The notes beneath the pieces were generated by a model. That model had not been told where the DNA came from. It searched no databases and saw nothing but the letters and a program-made list of their open reading frames with translations. This document shows, in pieces, positions 1 through 5,398 of a stretch of 5,398 bases of DNA (position 1 is its first letter; each line of letters begins with the position of its first letter). Position numbers and translations under genes: made by a program. This stretch comes from VGEM01 sp033764265 (lineage in GTDB: Bacteria; Pseudomonadota; Alphaproteobacteria; Rhodospirillales; Rhodospirillaceae). The stretch lies in NCBI GenBank assembly GCA_033764265.1, contig JANRJB010000444.1, positions 1 to 5,398 on the forward strand. Reading direction: 5' to 3'.

Positions 1-1976
1 TTGCCGCTGATGTCCGGGATTCCAGCCGCCGTGAACCTGCATATGGTGCGATCCAGGCCGCAGTTGCGGGCCTGCCGGTCGAGCGTGCCGTCGTCGAACT
101 GGGAGTCGGAATACGAATAGCCCGCGCCGGCGTTAAAATTGTCGGTGAAAGCTGTATTCAAATCGATCTCAAACCCGGCGATGCGCCCCGCGCCGGCGTT
201 GGCCGTGCGCAGGATGGTGAAGCTCGGGTCCGACGACGGCGCGATCACCTGAAGGCCGCTGACGTCGGAGTAGTAGACCGCGCCGTTGGCGACCAGCCGT
301 CCATCGAGCCAGGTGGTCTTGGCGCCCAGTTCGTAGGTCCAGTTTTTCTCTTCGTCGAACAGGGCGTCCTGCGGCGCATTGGGCGAGATGGTGGCGTTGA
401 AGCCGCCCGAGCGAATGCCCTTTGCCGCCGATGCGTAGATGAACACGTCGTCGCTCAGCTTGTAGTCGGCCGACAGCCGCGGCGAGAAAACCTTGAACGT
501 GCCTTTGTCCACGCGCGGCGGGTTGACCGGCAGGTTGAGCGCGCGCGAGGAAATGTTGGTCTGGTTCTGCCGACGCCAGCGGCCTTCCACATTCACGCGC
601 AAGCCAGGCGTGAGATTGTATTCGACCGCGCCAAAACCCGAGAATTCCTCTTCCTCCTGCACCACCACGCTGTTGATCGCCGGCGTCTTGATCGGCGTCG
701 GCGACCCGAAGCGCGTCCAGGTCTGGAAGTTGATGATCTCGTTGGCGCCTAGCATCGATGTGTCCGCGCCGAACAATGAAATCCGATCACGGTCGATGTC
801 GATGTAGAATACGCCGCCGACCACCGACAGTTTCTCGGTCTGATAGCGGGCGCGCAGTTCCTGGCTGAGTGTCGACATGTCGATGTCGCCCGACCCTACG
901 CTGAAGTAGGAGTTGGAGCGCACGGTGCGCGTGGCGCCGGTGACGGTGTTGGTGGCGGTCGTCACCCAGCCTGTGCTGGTCAGGTCGTGGTCCGCCAGCG
1001 CCGTGGCCGCGGAATCGGTGTAGCCAGTCTGCGCCGTCAGCGTGACCGCGCCCACGGTGTAATTCACGGTCAGGCTGCCGATGGCGCTTTCGCGCTGCGC
1101 ACCGTAGGCATCGGGGCTGATGTCGACGGTGTCCTGCACTGGAACCGGCCCGCAGATCGAGGCGCGCGTGCCGCGCGGGCCCAGACCGCAGGTGTTGGGC
1201 GCGATGAAGCGCGCGCCGTTCTCGACGCTGTCGTCGGTGAAGTAGCCTTTGACCGTGATGTCGAGGTCGCTGGATGGCGTGAACGCCAGCGTCGCGCCCA
1301 GGTTGACCGACTGATTGCCCGACAGGTTGTCGCCCGGCTCGGCCAGGTTCCTGAATGTGCCATCAAAGGAATTGCCGCTGGCGGCCAGTCGAATGCCGAA
1401 CCGTTCTGGCACCACCGGCCCGCCGATGGCGACGCGCGCGTCGATGTACTTGTCGGTGCCGAGCGAAGCCTCGAGGTAGCCTTCCCAGTCGTCAGTCGGC
1501 CCGGCGGTGACGTAATTGATCGCGCCGGAGAATGCCTCGCGGCCGTACATCGTGGCCTGGGGGCCCTTCAGCACTTCGACCCGGGCGAAATCGAGGAGCT
1601 GGATGTTGAGCGCATCGCGGTTGGCCAGATAGATGCCGTCGAGGAACACCGCGACAGTGCCCTCGTTGGTGAATTTGTTGATCTGCGAGACGCCGCGGAT
1701 CATCGGCGTCATGATGGTGCCGTCGCCGACCTCGTAGAACGACAATCCCGGCGTCAAGGCAGCGATATCTTCCAGGCCGGTCGCTCCGGTTAGGAACAAT
1801 TCGGTCGAGGTGATGGCGGTGATGGCGAGCGGCACCGTTTGCAGCGCTTCCTCGCGCTTTCGGGCCGTGACCACGATTTCCTCAAGCACATTGCCCTGGG
1901 CCCAAGACAACTCAGGCCCGGCGACCGTAATACCCAAACTCAGCGCAGACGCGCGACGCAGCCACTTCGAACGCAT
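1..1976 (-). CDS. TonB-dependent outer-membrane receptor, 3' end beyond window
   Basis: The minus strand stays open for 658 codons from an ATG at 1976 to the left edge. Residues 1-26 look like a Sec signal peptide: basic start MRSKWLRR, a hydrophobic core, and likely cleavage after LSWA. A TonB box, EEIVVTARK, follows at about 32-40. The plug domain spans about 45-160 and includes LEDIAALTPGLSF, MIRGVSQ, VFLDGIYLANRD, and KGPQATMYGREAFSGAINY starting at residue 137. The rest alternates in beta-barrel fashion, with the family-typical EEKNWTYELGAKTTWLDGRL near 540-560. Receptors of this class usually have 750-850 residues, so perhaps 100-150 C-terminal residues are missing, including the terminal aromatic strand. 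By family it would sit in the outer membrane and import a scarce or bulky ligand using TonB-ExbBD energy. The ligand cannot be read from sequence; linkage to a LysR regulator and oxidative enzymes favours an organic substrate over a siderophore. A GGAGG ribosome site supports the start. Confidence 0.95.
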   Translation of the reverse strand, partial: MRSKWLRRASALSLGITVAGPELSWAQGNVLEEIVVTARKREEALQTVPLAITAITSTELFLTGATGLEDIAALTPGLSFYEVGDGTIMTPMIRGVSQINKFTNEGTVAVFLDGIYLANRDALNIQLLDFARVEVLKGPQATMYGREAFSGAINYVTAGPTDDWEGYLEASLGTDKYIDARVAIGGPVVPERFGIRLAASGNSFDGTFRNLAEPGDNLSGNQSVNLGATLAFTPSSDLDITVKGYFTDDSVENGARFIAPNTCGLGPRGTRASICGPVPVQDTVDISPDAYGAQRESAIGSLTVNYTVGAVTLTAQTGYTDSAATALADHDLTSTGWVTTATNTVTGATRTVRSNSYFSVGSGDIDMSTLSQELRARYQTEKLSVVGGVFYIDIDRDRISLFGADTSMLGANEIINFQTWTRFGSPTPIKTPAINSVVVQEEEEFSGFGAVEYNLTPGLRVNVEGRWRRQNQTNISSRALNLPVNPPRVDKGTFKVFSPRLSADYKLSDDVFIYASAAKGIRSGGFNATISPNAPQDALFDEEKNWTYELGAKTTWLDGRLVANGAVYYSDVSGLQVIAPSSDPSFTILRTANAGAGRIAGFEIDLNTAFTDNFNAGAGYSYSDSQFDDGTLDRQARNCGLDRTICRFTAAGIPDISG

Positions 1977-1981
1977 GATGA

Positions 1982-1986
1982 CCTCC
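1982..1986 (-). promoter_or_regulatory. Shine-Dalgarno site of the TonB-dependent receptor
   Basis: The minus strand reads GGAGG followed by TCATC and then ATG, giving a strong ribosome site with a 5-base spacer. It fixes the receptor start at 1976. The two upstream ATGs on this strand, at 2010 and 2023, are out of frame. Confidence 0.8.
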
Positions 1987-2038
1987 CCGCGCCGCACCGG
2001 GTCCGAACATCGTCCCAGGCCATGGCGCCCCGCCAGCA

Positions 2039-2066
2039 ATTATGGGCAAGTCCAATCATTGAACAA
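2039..2066 (-). promoter_or_regulatory. Candidate sigma-70-like promoter of the TonB-dependent receptor
   Basis: On the minus strand a TTGTTC element (2066-2061) lies 16 bases upstream of CATAAT (2044-2039). CATAAT matches the -10 consensus TATAAT at five of six bases; the -35 matches only three of six. Transcription would start near 2032 and give a leader of about 55 bases. The -35 lies inside the inverted-repeat cluster, the usual place for a LysR-type activator or repressor to act. The call is by eye in a short AT-rich stretch, so it is tentative. Confidence 0.4.
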
Positions 2067-2082
2067 TTCCAATTATCTAGAT
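2053..2082. promoter_or_regulatory. Candidate LysR-type operator with nested dyads
   Basis: The top strand has CAAT (2053-2056), ATTG (2058-2061), CAAT (2064-2067) and CAAT (2070-2073), then the 8-bp palindrome ATCTAGAT (2075-2082). ATTG-N8-CAAT (2058-2073) is a perfect inverted repeat that satisfies the T-N11-A rule for LysR-family sites. The same ATTG also pairs with the CAAT on its left (1-bp gap) and with the nearer CAAT on its right (2-bp gap). These sites fill the AT-rich half of the divergent intergenic region, between the LysR gene and the receptor promoter. Binding by the adjacent regulator is inferred from position and pattern. Confidence 0.5.
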
Positions 2083-2100
2083 TAGTGATAGAGTTTCTCT

Positions 2101-3021
2101 ATGCCTGTAGCCTTGGACGTTTCCCAACTCGCCCGGTTCGTCGCCATCGCCGAAGCCGGCAGCTTCCGCGCCGCCGCCGAGCGGCTGGGCCTCACCCAGC
2201 CGACCCTGAGCTGGAGCATCCGCCAACTTGAGAACGCCGTCGGCACGGAGCTGATCGAACGCGGCGCCCGCGGCGCGCGGCTGACCGACATGGGGCGAGT
2301 GCTGTTGCCGCGCGCACGCCTGATCGTCAGTGAATCAGGGCGGGCATTGGCAGATTTCGAGGAGTTGCGCCAACAGCGTGATGCCTCGCTGGCGGTTGGC
2401 GTGGCGCCGATGTTCGTCGAGGCGCCATTCGCGGCCGCCTCGGCCGCCGTGCTGTCGCGTAGCCCGCGCCTTAACATCCGGGTGATCGAGGGATACTCCA
2501 TCGACCTGATCGCCGCGCTCAAGCAGGGGGAGATCGACATGGCCTTCGGCGGCAAGCCGCAGGACGCCGATGCCGCCGGCGTGACGTTCGAGCCGATCCA
2601 CCGCCAGCGCTATGCCCTGGTCGCCCGCGGTCGCCATCCCATCTTCCGATCCCCGCGCATCAACGACGACTCGGTGTTGGCCTACCCGTGGGTGATGTTC
2701 GACGCCGCGCGCTTCGTCAGCCTCGAGGAAGGTCGGTTTCGCGCCCGCGGATTGGAGCCGCCGCGCGTGGCCGCCCGCACCTCGTCGATGCAGTACATCA
2801 AGGCCCTGACCCTGTACTCGGATTTCCTGGGTTATCTGGCGACCGATTGCGTGGCGACGGAATTGGCCCAGGAGCGACTGCGCGAAGTGCCGAGCGCGCT
2901 GATGGGCTACACCGCCACCGCCGGCATATTGACGCGCGAGGGGTCGGCCCAGACGCGTGCCATGCAGGCGATGAAATCGGAACTACGCAAAGCCTGCCGC
3001 GCGGCGAAATCGACGAGATAG
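2101..3021 (+). CDS. LysR-family transcriptional regulator
   Basis: This is a complete 306-residue protein, the usual size for the family. Residues about 7-66 form the winged helix-turn-helix, with FRAAAERLGLTQPTLSWSIR as the helix-turn-helix core (22-41), then the conserved QLENAVGTELIERGARGARL wing (42-61) and LTDMGR. A linker helix runs from about 67 to 93, and the two-lobed effector domain starts near SLAVGVAPMF (96) and covers the rest. The start is secure: an in-frame TAG at 2089-2091 leaves ATG 2101 as the only upstream choice. No good Shine-Dalgarno site is present, only AGAG at 2090-2093, so translation may be weak or from a short leader. The gene is divergent from the TonB receptor, the classic LysR arrangement, and likely regulates the receptor and itself. 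The inducer is unknown. Its 3' end lies 8 bp from the end of the opposing gene. Confidence 0.96.
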   Translation: MPVALDVSQLARFVAIAEAGSFRAAAERLGLTQPTLSWSIRQLENAVGTELIERGARGARLTDMGRVLLPRARLIVSESGRALADFEELRQQRDASLAVGVAPMFVEAPFAAASAAVLSRSPRLNIRVIEGYSIDLIAALKQGEIDMAFGGKPQDADAAGVTFEPIHRQRYALVARGRHPIFRSPRINDDSVLAYPWVMFDAARFVSLEEGRFRARGLEPPRVAARTSSMQYIKALTLYSDFLGYLATDCVATELAQERLREVPSALMGYTATAGILTREGSAQTRAMQAMKSELRKACRAAKSTR

Positions 3022-3029
3022 CGCGCGCC

Positions 3030-3383
3030 TTACGACTTCTTCGGCCAGTCGGCGCCGACCTTCAAGTGCCCCTCGCGCGACAGCGGGCCGATGGTGCGCA
3101 CGATGAAGGCGTCGCGCTCGGTCTGCCACGCGGCGGTGTCGGCCTCGCTTGGCACATAGTTCTCGATCATCGGCTGGGTGATGCCTTTTTCCGCCAACAG
3201 CTTCTCCATCACCCGCATGCGCCGCCACAACGCCCACACCTCGGCGCCCATGGCCTGCATCGAGGTAACCAGGTTGTCGGTCATCGGTTGTCCCAGCATC
3301 ACCACGTCGTCGACGTCGGACTTGATGAACGGGGCGGTATGGGTCTTGTCGCTCTGGGTCTTGTCGGCGGGTTCGTTGGCCAT
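3030..3383 (-). CDS. Conserved-looking 117-aa protein of unknown function
   Basis: I do not recognise this family. The 117-residue product has no signal peptide, membrane segment or cysteine. Residues 1-25 are polar and probably disordered (MANEPADKTQSDKTHTAPF). From about 28 to 65 the sequence looks helical, with VWALWRRMRVMEKLLAEKG as an amphipathic stretch. After ITQPMIENYVPSEADTA comes a second helix containing AWQTERDAFIVRTI, and the protein ends in a basic tail (WPKKS). A GGAG ribosome site (3395-3392) lies 8 bases before the ATG. The gene follows the methyltransferase by 24 bp on the same strand and is probably cotranscribed with it. A soluble accessory or small helical binding protein for the neighbouring enzymes would fit, but this is a guess. 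Coding status rests on the ribosome site, tight spacing and sensible composition. Confidence 0.8.
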   Translation of the reverse strand: MANEPADKTQSDKTHTAPFIKSDVDDVVMLGQPMTDNLVTSMQAMGAEVWALWRRMRVMEKLLAEKGITQPMIENYVPSEADTAAWQTERDAFIVRTIGPLSREGHLKVGADWPKKS

Positions 3384-3391
3384 TGAAGTCG

Positions 3392-3395
3392 CTCC
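3392..3395 (-). promoter_or_regulatory. Ribosome site of the 117-aa protein
   Basis: The minus strand reads GGAG, then eight bases, then ATG, within the 24-bp gap after the methyltransferase stop codon. The core is modest but well placed. There is no room for a separate promoter, which supports cotranscription. Confidence 0.55.
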
Positions 3396-3407
3396 AGGTC
3401 CGATGCG

Positions 3408-4601
3408 TCAGGCCGGCTTGACGGCGATGATGTTGGCCTTGTTGTACCAGGCGGCCGGGCCGTCCTCGTTGACGGCGAAGCCCGCGGCGCTGAGCGCGCC
3501 GGCGAAATCCATCTGCCGATACTCGATGCGCCAGACCTCGTTGTTCCAGCGGTGGTCCTTCCATTCCTGGAAGTTGCCGTAAGCGCTGTCGGGCGGGCGA
3601 CGGTTGCCGGTGTAGAAGTCGATCGGGAAGTACACGCCGCCTGGCCGCAACACGCGGAACGCCTCGGCCATGATCTTGCGCGAGGCCTCGGCCGGGACCT
3701 CGTGATGCAGGATGTACGAGGCGACCACGTCGAAGTGGCCGTCGGGGAAGCGGGTGTCCTCGGCCAGCCTTTGCGCGAAATTCACCGCGACGCCCAGGTC
3801 GACGGCACGCATGTGACCGTAGCGGATCATCGGCGCGCCGACGTCGATGCCCCAAATCTCGGCGTCGGGGTGGCGTTCCTTGAGCGCGATGGTCAGCTGG
3901 CCGATGCCGCAACCCATATCGAGGATGCGCTTGAGCTTTCCATCCTGCGGCGCCGGAACCTGACTGGCCAGTTGAGCGTGGTGCTCGTCCTGGTAATTCA
4001 TGGTCTTGCCGGCTTCGTAGAAGGCATTGGTGCCATAGTGATAGATCGCCCCGGCGAACGCGTTGCCGACATAGCCGCCCGGCTGCATGTGAATCTCGTG
4101 CCGGGTGTAGTCCGGCATGACGAGATCGGGGTTCAGTTCCAATGTGCCGGGACCGGCCTTGTCGTAAGCCTCGAACTCGGCGACGTAGCGGTCCTGGTTG
4201 CGCTCGAACGCCTCTTTGAACAAGCGGTGGGCCATGCGCTGGGAATCGATGCGCACGCGGCCTTCCAGCCCGATGACGGGATCGTTCTCGACCAGCTTGA
4301 CGAACTCGGCCGGCGGCACATTGGCCTTCGGGTCAAGGCCGTTGGCCTTCAGGATGTCGTTGAAGCGGGCGCGTGCCGCGGGTTCAAGCACGTTGGTGCG
4401 GTAGCGCCGCAAGCCGGTGGTGAAGTCGACCCGGCTGTCGACGTCTAGCGTCGGCAGGCGTTCGAGCCGCCCTTGCGTGCCGCGCGGCTCCACGTCGAAC
4501 GCCTTGGGTTTCGCGGCGTGCGCCTTACGGCCCGGCCGCAACGCCGCCAGCGCCGCGCTTATGGTTCCGGTGGCCCCGACAAACAAACGCCGATTGAGCA
4601 T
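3408..4601 (-). CDS. Class I SAM-dependent methyltransferase with Tat-like leader
   Basis: This 397-residue protein is numbered from the ATG at 4601. An AAGGAG site seven bases upstream supports that start over an in-frame GTG eight codons earlier (4625). The C-terminal half is a Rossmann methyltransferase: motif I LDMGCGIG at 227-234, the acidic end of strand 2 in WGIDVGAPM (D253), FDVVASYILHHE at 290-301, and the LRPGG turn at 318-322. It would transfer a methyl group from S-adenosylmethionine; the acceptor is unknown. About 170 residues precede the catalytic fold and match no domain I recognise. The first 30 residues, LNRRLFVGAT followed by a mild hydrophobic core and AHAA, resemble a twin-arginine leader, which is odd for a SAM-dependent enzyme. 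Spacing is 31 bp after the flavoprotein and 24 bp before the 117-aa gene, so all three are probably one operon. Confidence 0.92.
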   Translation of the reverse strand: MLNRRLFVGATGTISAALAALRPGRKAHAAKPKAFDVEPRGTQGRLERLPTLDVDSRVDFTTGLRRYRTNVLEPAARARFNDILKANGLDPKANVPPAEFVKLVENDPVIGLEGRVRIDSQRMAHRLFKEAFERNQDRYVAEFEAYDKAGPGTLELNPDLVMPDYTRHEIHMQPGGYVGNAFAGAIYHYGTNAFYEAGKTMNYQDEHHAQLASQVPAPQDGKLKRILDMGCGIGQLTIALKERHPDAEIWGIDVGAPMIRYGHMRAVDLGVAVNFAQRLAEDTRFPDGHFDVVASYILHHEVPAEASRKIMAEAFRVLRPGGVYFPIDFYTGNRRPPDSAYGNFQEWKDHRWNNEVWRIEYRQMDFAGALSAAGFAVNEDGPAAWYNKANIIAVKPA

Positions 4602-4608
4602 GCGCGTT

Positions 4609-4614
4609 CTCCTT
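4609..4614 (-). promoter_or_regulatory. Shine-Dalgarno site that decides the methyltransferase start
   Basis: The minus strand reads AAGGAG, then seven bases, then ATG at 4601. This near-perfect site lies inside the reading frame of the alternative GTG start at 4625, so the shorter 397-residue product is preferred. Confidence 0.8.
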
Positions 4615-4632
4615 GGCTTCCGCACAGCGATC

Positions 4633-5398
4633 TCAGGACTCGAAGTTCAGGATCGACTGCCCCAGCATGCGCCCGAAGGTCAGCGCCGGGGTGACCATCA
4701 TACCATTGACGAAGCTGTCGCCGGAGGTGTTTCCGCCGCCGATCACCTCGCCGACGGCATAGAGATTGGGGATCGGCGCACCGCCTGGCTTGAGCACCCG
4801 CATCCGGGTATCGATACCGAGCCCGGCGCAGGACTTGACGGTGAAGCCTTGCACGGCGATGGCGTAAAACGGCGGCCTGGCGATGGGCAGCGGCATGTGG
4901 TTGCGCCCCAGCCGGTCCGAGCCCGCGGCTTGCGCGGCGTTGTAGTCGGCCACCGATTTCGCCAGCACCGGGGCGTCGAGCCCGGCGCGGGCCGCGAGTT
5001 CGCCCAGCGTGTCGGCCTTGACGAACATCGGGTGGGCGTTGAACGCGGCGTCGAGCTTCTGCCGCGGCCAAGTGGGCGCGATCGGCGGGGCCTTGTCCAG
5101 GATCTCCTGGTCGAACACGATGAAATGGCGGTGGCCCGGCTGGGCGAGCAGCGCCTTCTCGCGGTGATCGACGCTCGGGTGGTCCTCGCGCACGAAGCGC
5201 GCGCCCCTGGCATTGACGAAGATTTCCCACGGCTGTCGCATGTTCGGATACAGCATCACCGCCACTTCCAACGGCGCCGGGAAAGCGCGGTGTTGCAGCA
5301 CCGAGCCGAAGGTGCAGAGGTACTTGTCGCCGCCGCGCAGGTAGCCGCCGGCGGCCAAGCCCATGGTCAGGCCGACGCCCTGCGCCATCGGGTGCGCG
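4633..5398 (-). CDS. FAD-binding dehydrogenase (fumarate reductase/KstD-like flavoprotein), C-terminal part
   Basis: The frame is open from the right edge to a TGA at 4633, giving the last 254 residues. The N-terminal FAD-binding GxGxxG region lies outside the window. Family features include MAQGVGLTMGLAAGG at the visible start, the IFVNARGARFVRED strand-turn (about 5180-5230), PPFYAIAVQGFTVKSCAGLG, and the C-terminal FAD-contacting block with PIPNLYAVGEVIGGG and LTFGRMLG. This layout fits the FAD_binding_2 superfamily: fumarate reductase flavoproteins, urocanate reductases and 3-ketosteroid dehydrogenases. The arginine expected 14 residues before the FGR arginine in fumarate reductases is replaced; that area reads SGDSFVNGMM. 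Fumarate-type reduction is therefore doubtful, and oxidation or reduction of another organic substrate is likelier. An ATG at 5388 is internal, not the start. It is the first gene visible of the minus-strand run, 31 bp before the methyltransferase. Confidence 0.9.
   Translation of the reverse strand, partial: AHPMAQGVGLTMGLAAGGYLRGGDKYLCTFGSVLQHRAFPAPLEVAVMLYPNMRQPWEIFVNARGARFVREDHPSVDHREKALLAQPGHRHFIVFDQEILDKAPPIAPTWPRQKLDAAFNAHPMFVKADTLGELAARAGLDAPVLAKSVADYNAAQAAGSDRLGRNHMPLPIARPPFYAIAVQGFTVKSCAGLGIDTRMRVLKPGGAPIPNLYAVGEVIGGGNTSGDSFVNGMMVTPALTFGRMLGQSILNFES

Noticed and set aside
987..1793. Plus-strand 268-codon open frame antisense to the TonB receptor
   Set aside because: It is in exact codon register with the receptor, where stops arise only opposite TTA, CTA and TCA codons, which are rare in G+C-rich genes. 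The product is a low-complexity mix of Arg, Ala, Val and Asp without motifs, while the opposite strand encodes a clear TBDR.
2082..2555. Minus-strand 157-codon frame antisense to the LysR gene
   Set aside because: It overlaps the DNA-binding domain coding region of a clear LysR gene and would cover the divergent promoter. The Ser/Arg/Ala-rich product is not protein-like.
2688..3386. Plus-strand 232-codon open frame spanning the LysR end and the 117-aa gene
   Set aside because: It overlaps two better-supported genes, and its composition (Arg, Gly, His rich) is typical of out-of-frame G+C-rich DNA.
2983..3912. Minus-strand 309-codon open frame across the 117-aa gene and methyltransferase
   Set aside because: It is a shifted frame of the methyltransferase with a strongly arginine-rich product and no ribosome site or motif.
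3552..4448. Plus-strand 298-codon open frame antisense to the methyltransferase
   Set aside because: It has the same codon-register effect opposite a gene with clear SAM-binding motifs. The product is rich in Val, Asp and Gly and has no recognisable domain.
4602..4625. GTG start giving a 405-residue methyltransferase
   Set aside because: The ATG at 4601 has a near-perfect AAGGAG at 7 bases, which would lie inside the coding sequence of the longer form. The GTG has no comparable site, and the extra residues RKPRRTR look like translated ribosome-site DNA.
4559..5230. Minus-strand 223-codon open frame inside the flavoprotein
   Set aside because: It is a shifted frame of the flavoprotein; the Arg/Ala-rich product has no domain, while the other frame carries conserved FAD-family blocks.
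5386..5388. ATG as the real start of the flavoprotein
   Set aside because: The frame stays open to the window edge, and a start here would remove the whole FAD-binding N-terminus expected in this family. It is an internal methionine.

Overview
The window is G+C-rich (roughly mid-60s percent by eye) with almost no non-coding DNA. It carries a TonB-dependent receptor (TBDR) of the type that is multiplied in sphingomonads, caulobacters and some steroid- or aromatic-degrading gammaproteobacteria. This suggests a Gram-negative proteobacterium, most likely an alphaproteobacterium of the Sphingomonadales type. The genus cannot be fixed from the sequence.

Layout. (1) 1-1976, minus strand: a TBDR lacking only its C-terminal end, which runs off the left edge. 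It has a signal peptide, a TonB box, a plug domain and a long stretch of beta-barrel. (2) 1977-2100: a 124-bp divergent intergenic region, the only sizeable non-coding stretch. Its AT-rich half holds nested ATTG/CAAT dyads matching the LysR-type T-N11-A pattern, which overlap a candidate TBDR promoter. (3) 2101-3021, plus strand: a complete LysR-type regulator. (4) 3030-5398, minus strand: a tight three-gene run, transcribed from right to left and ending 8 bp from the regulator. In transcription order it holds the C-terminal part of an FAD-binding dehydrogenase of the fumarate reductase/ketosteroid dehydrogenase type, a class I SAM-dependent methyltransferase with an unusual twin-arginine-like leader, and a 117-aa protein of unknown function.

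How they may work together (inference). The LysR protein probably controls the divergent TBDR and its own gene in response to a small molecule. The TBDR would import a ligand across the outer membrane, and the flavoprotein and methyltransferase could modify it by FAD-dependent oxidation or reduction and by methyl transfer. The substrate is not identifiable. The most unusual points are a Tat-type leader on a SAM-dependent enzyme, the unknown 117-aa protein fixed behind it, and the absence of the canonical fumarate-reductase arginine in the flavoprotein. There are no RNA genes, CRISPR arrays, insertion sequences or long repeats.
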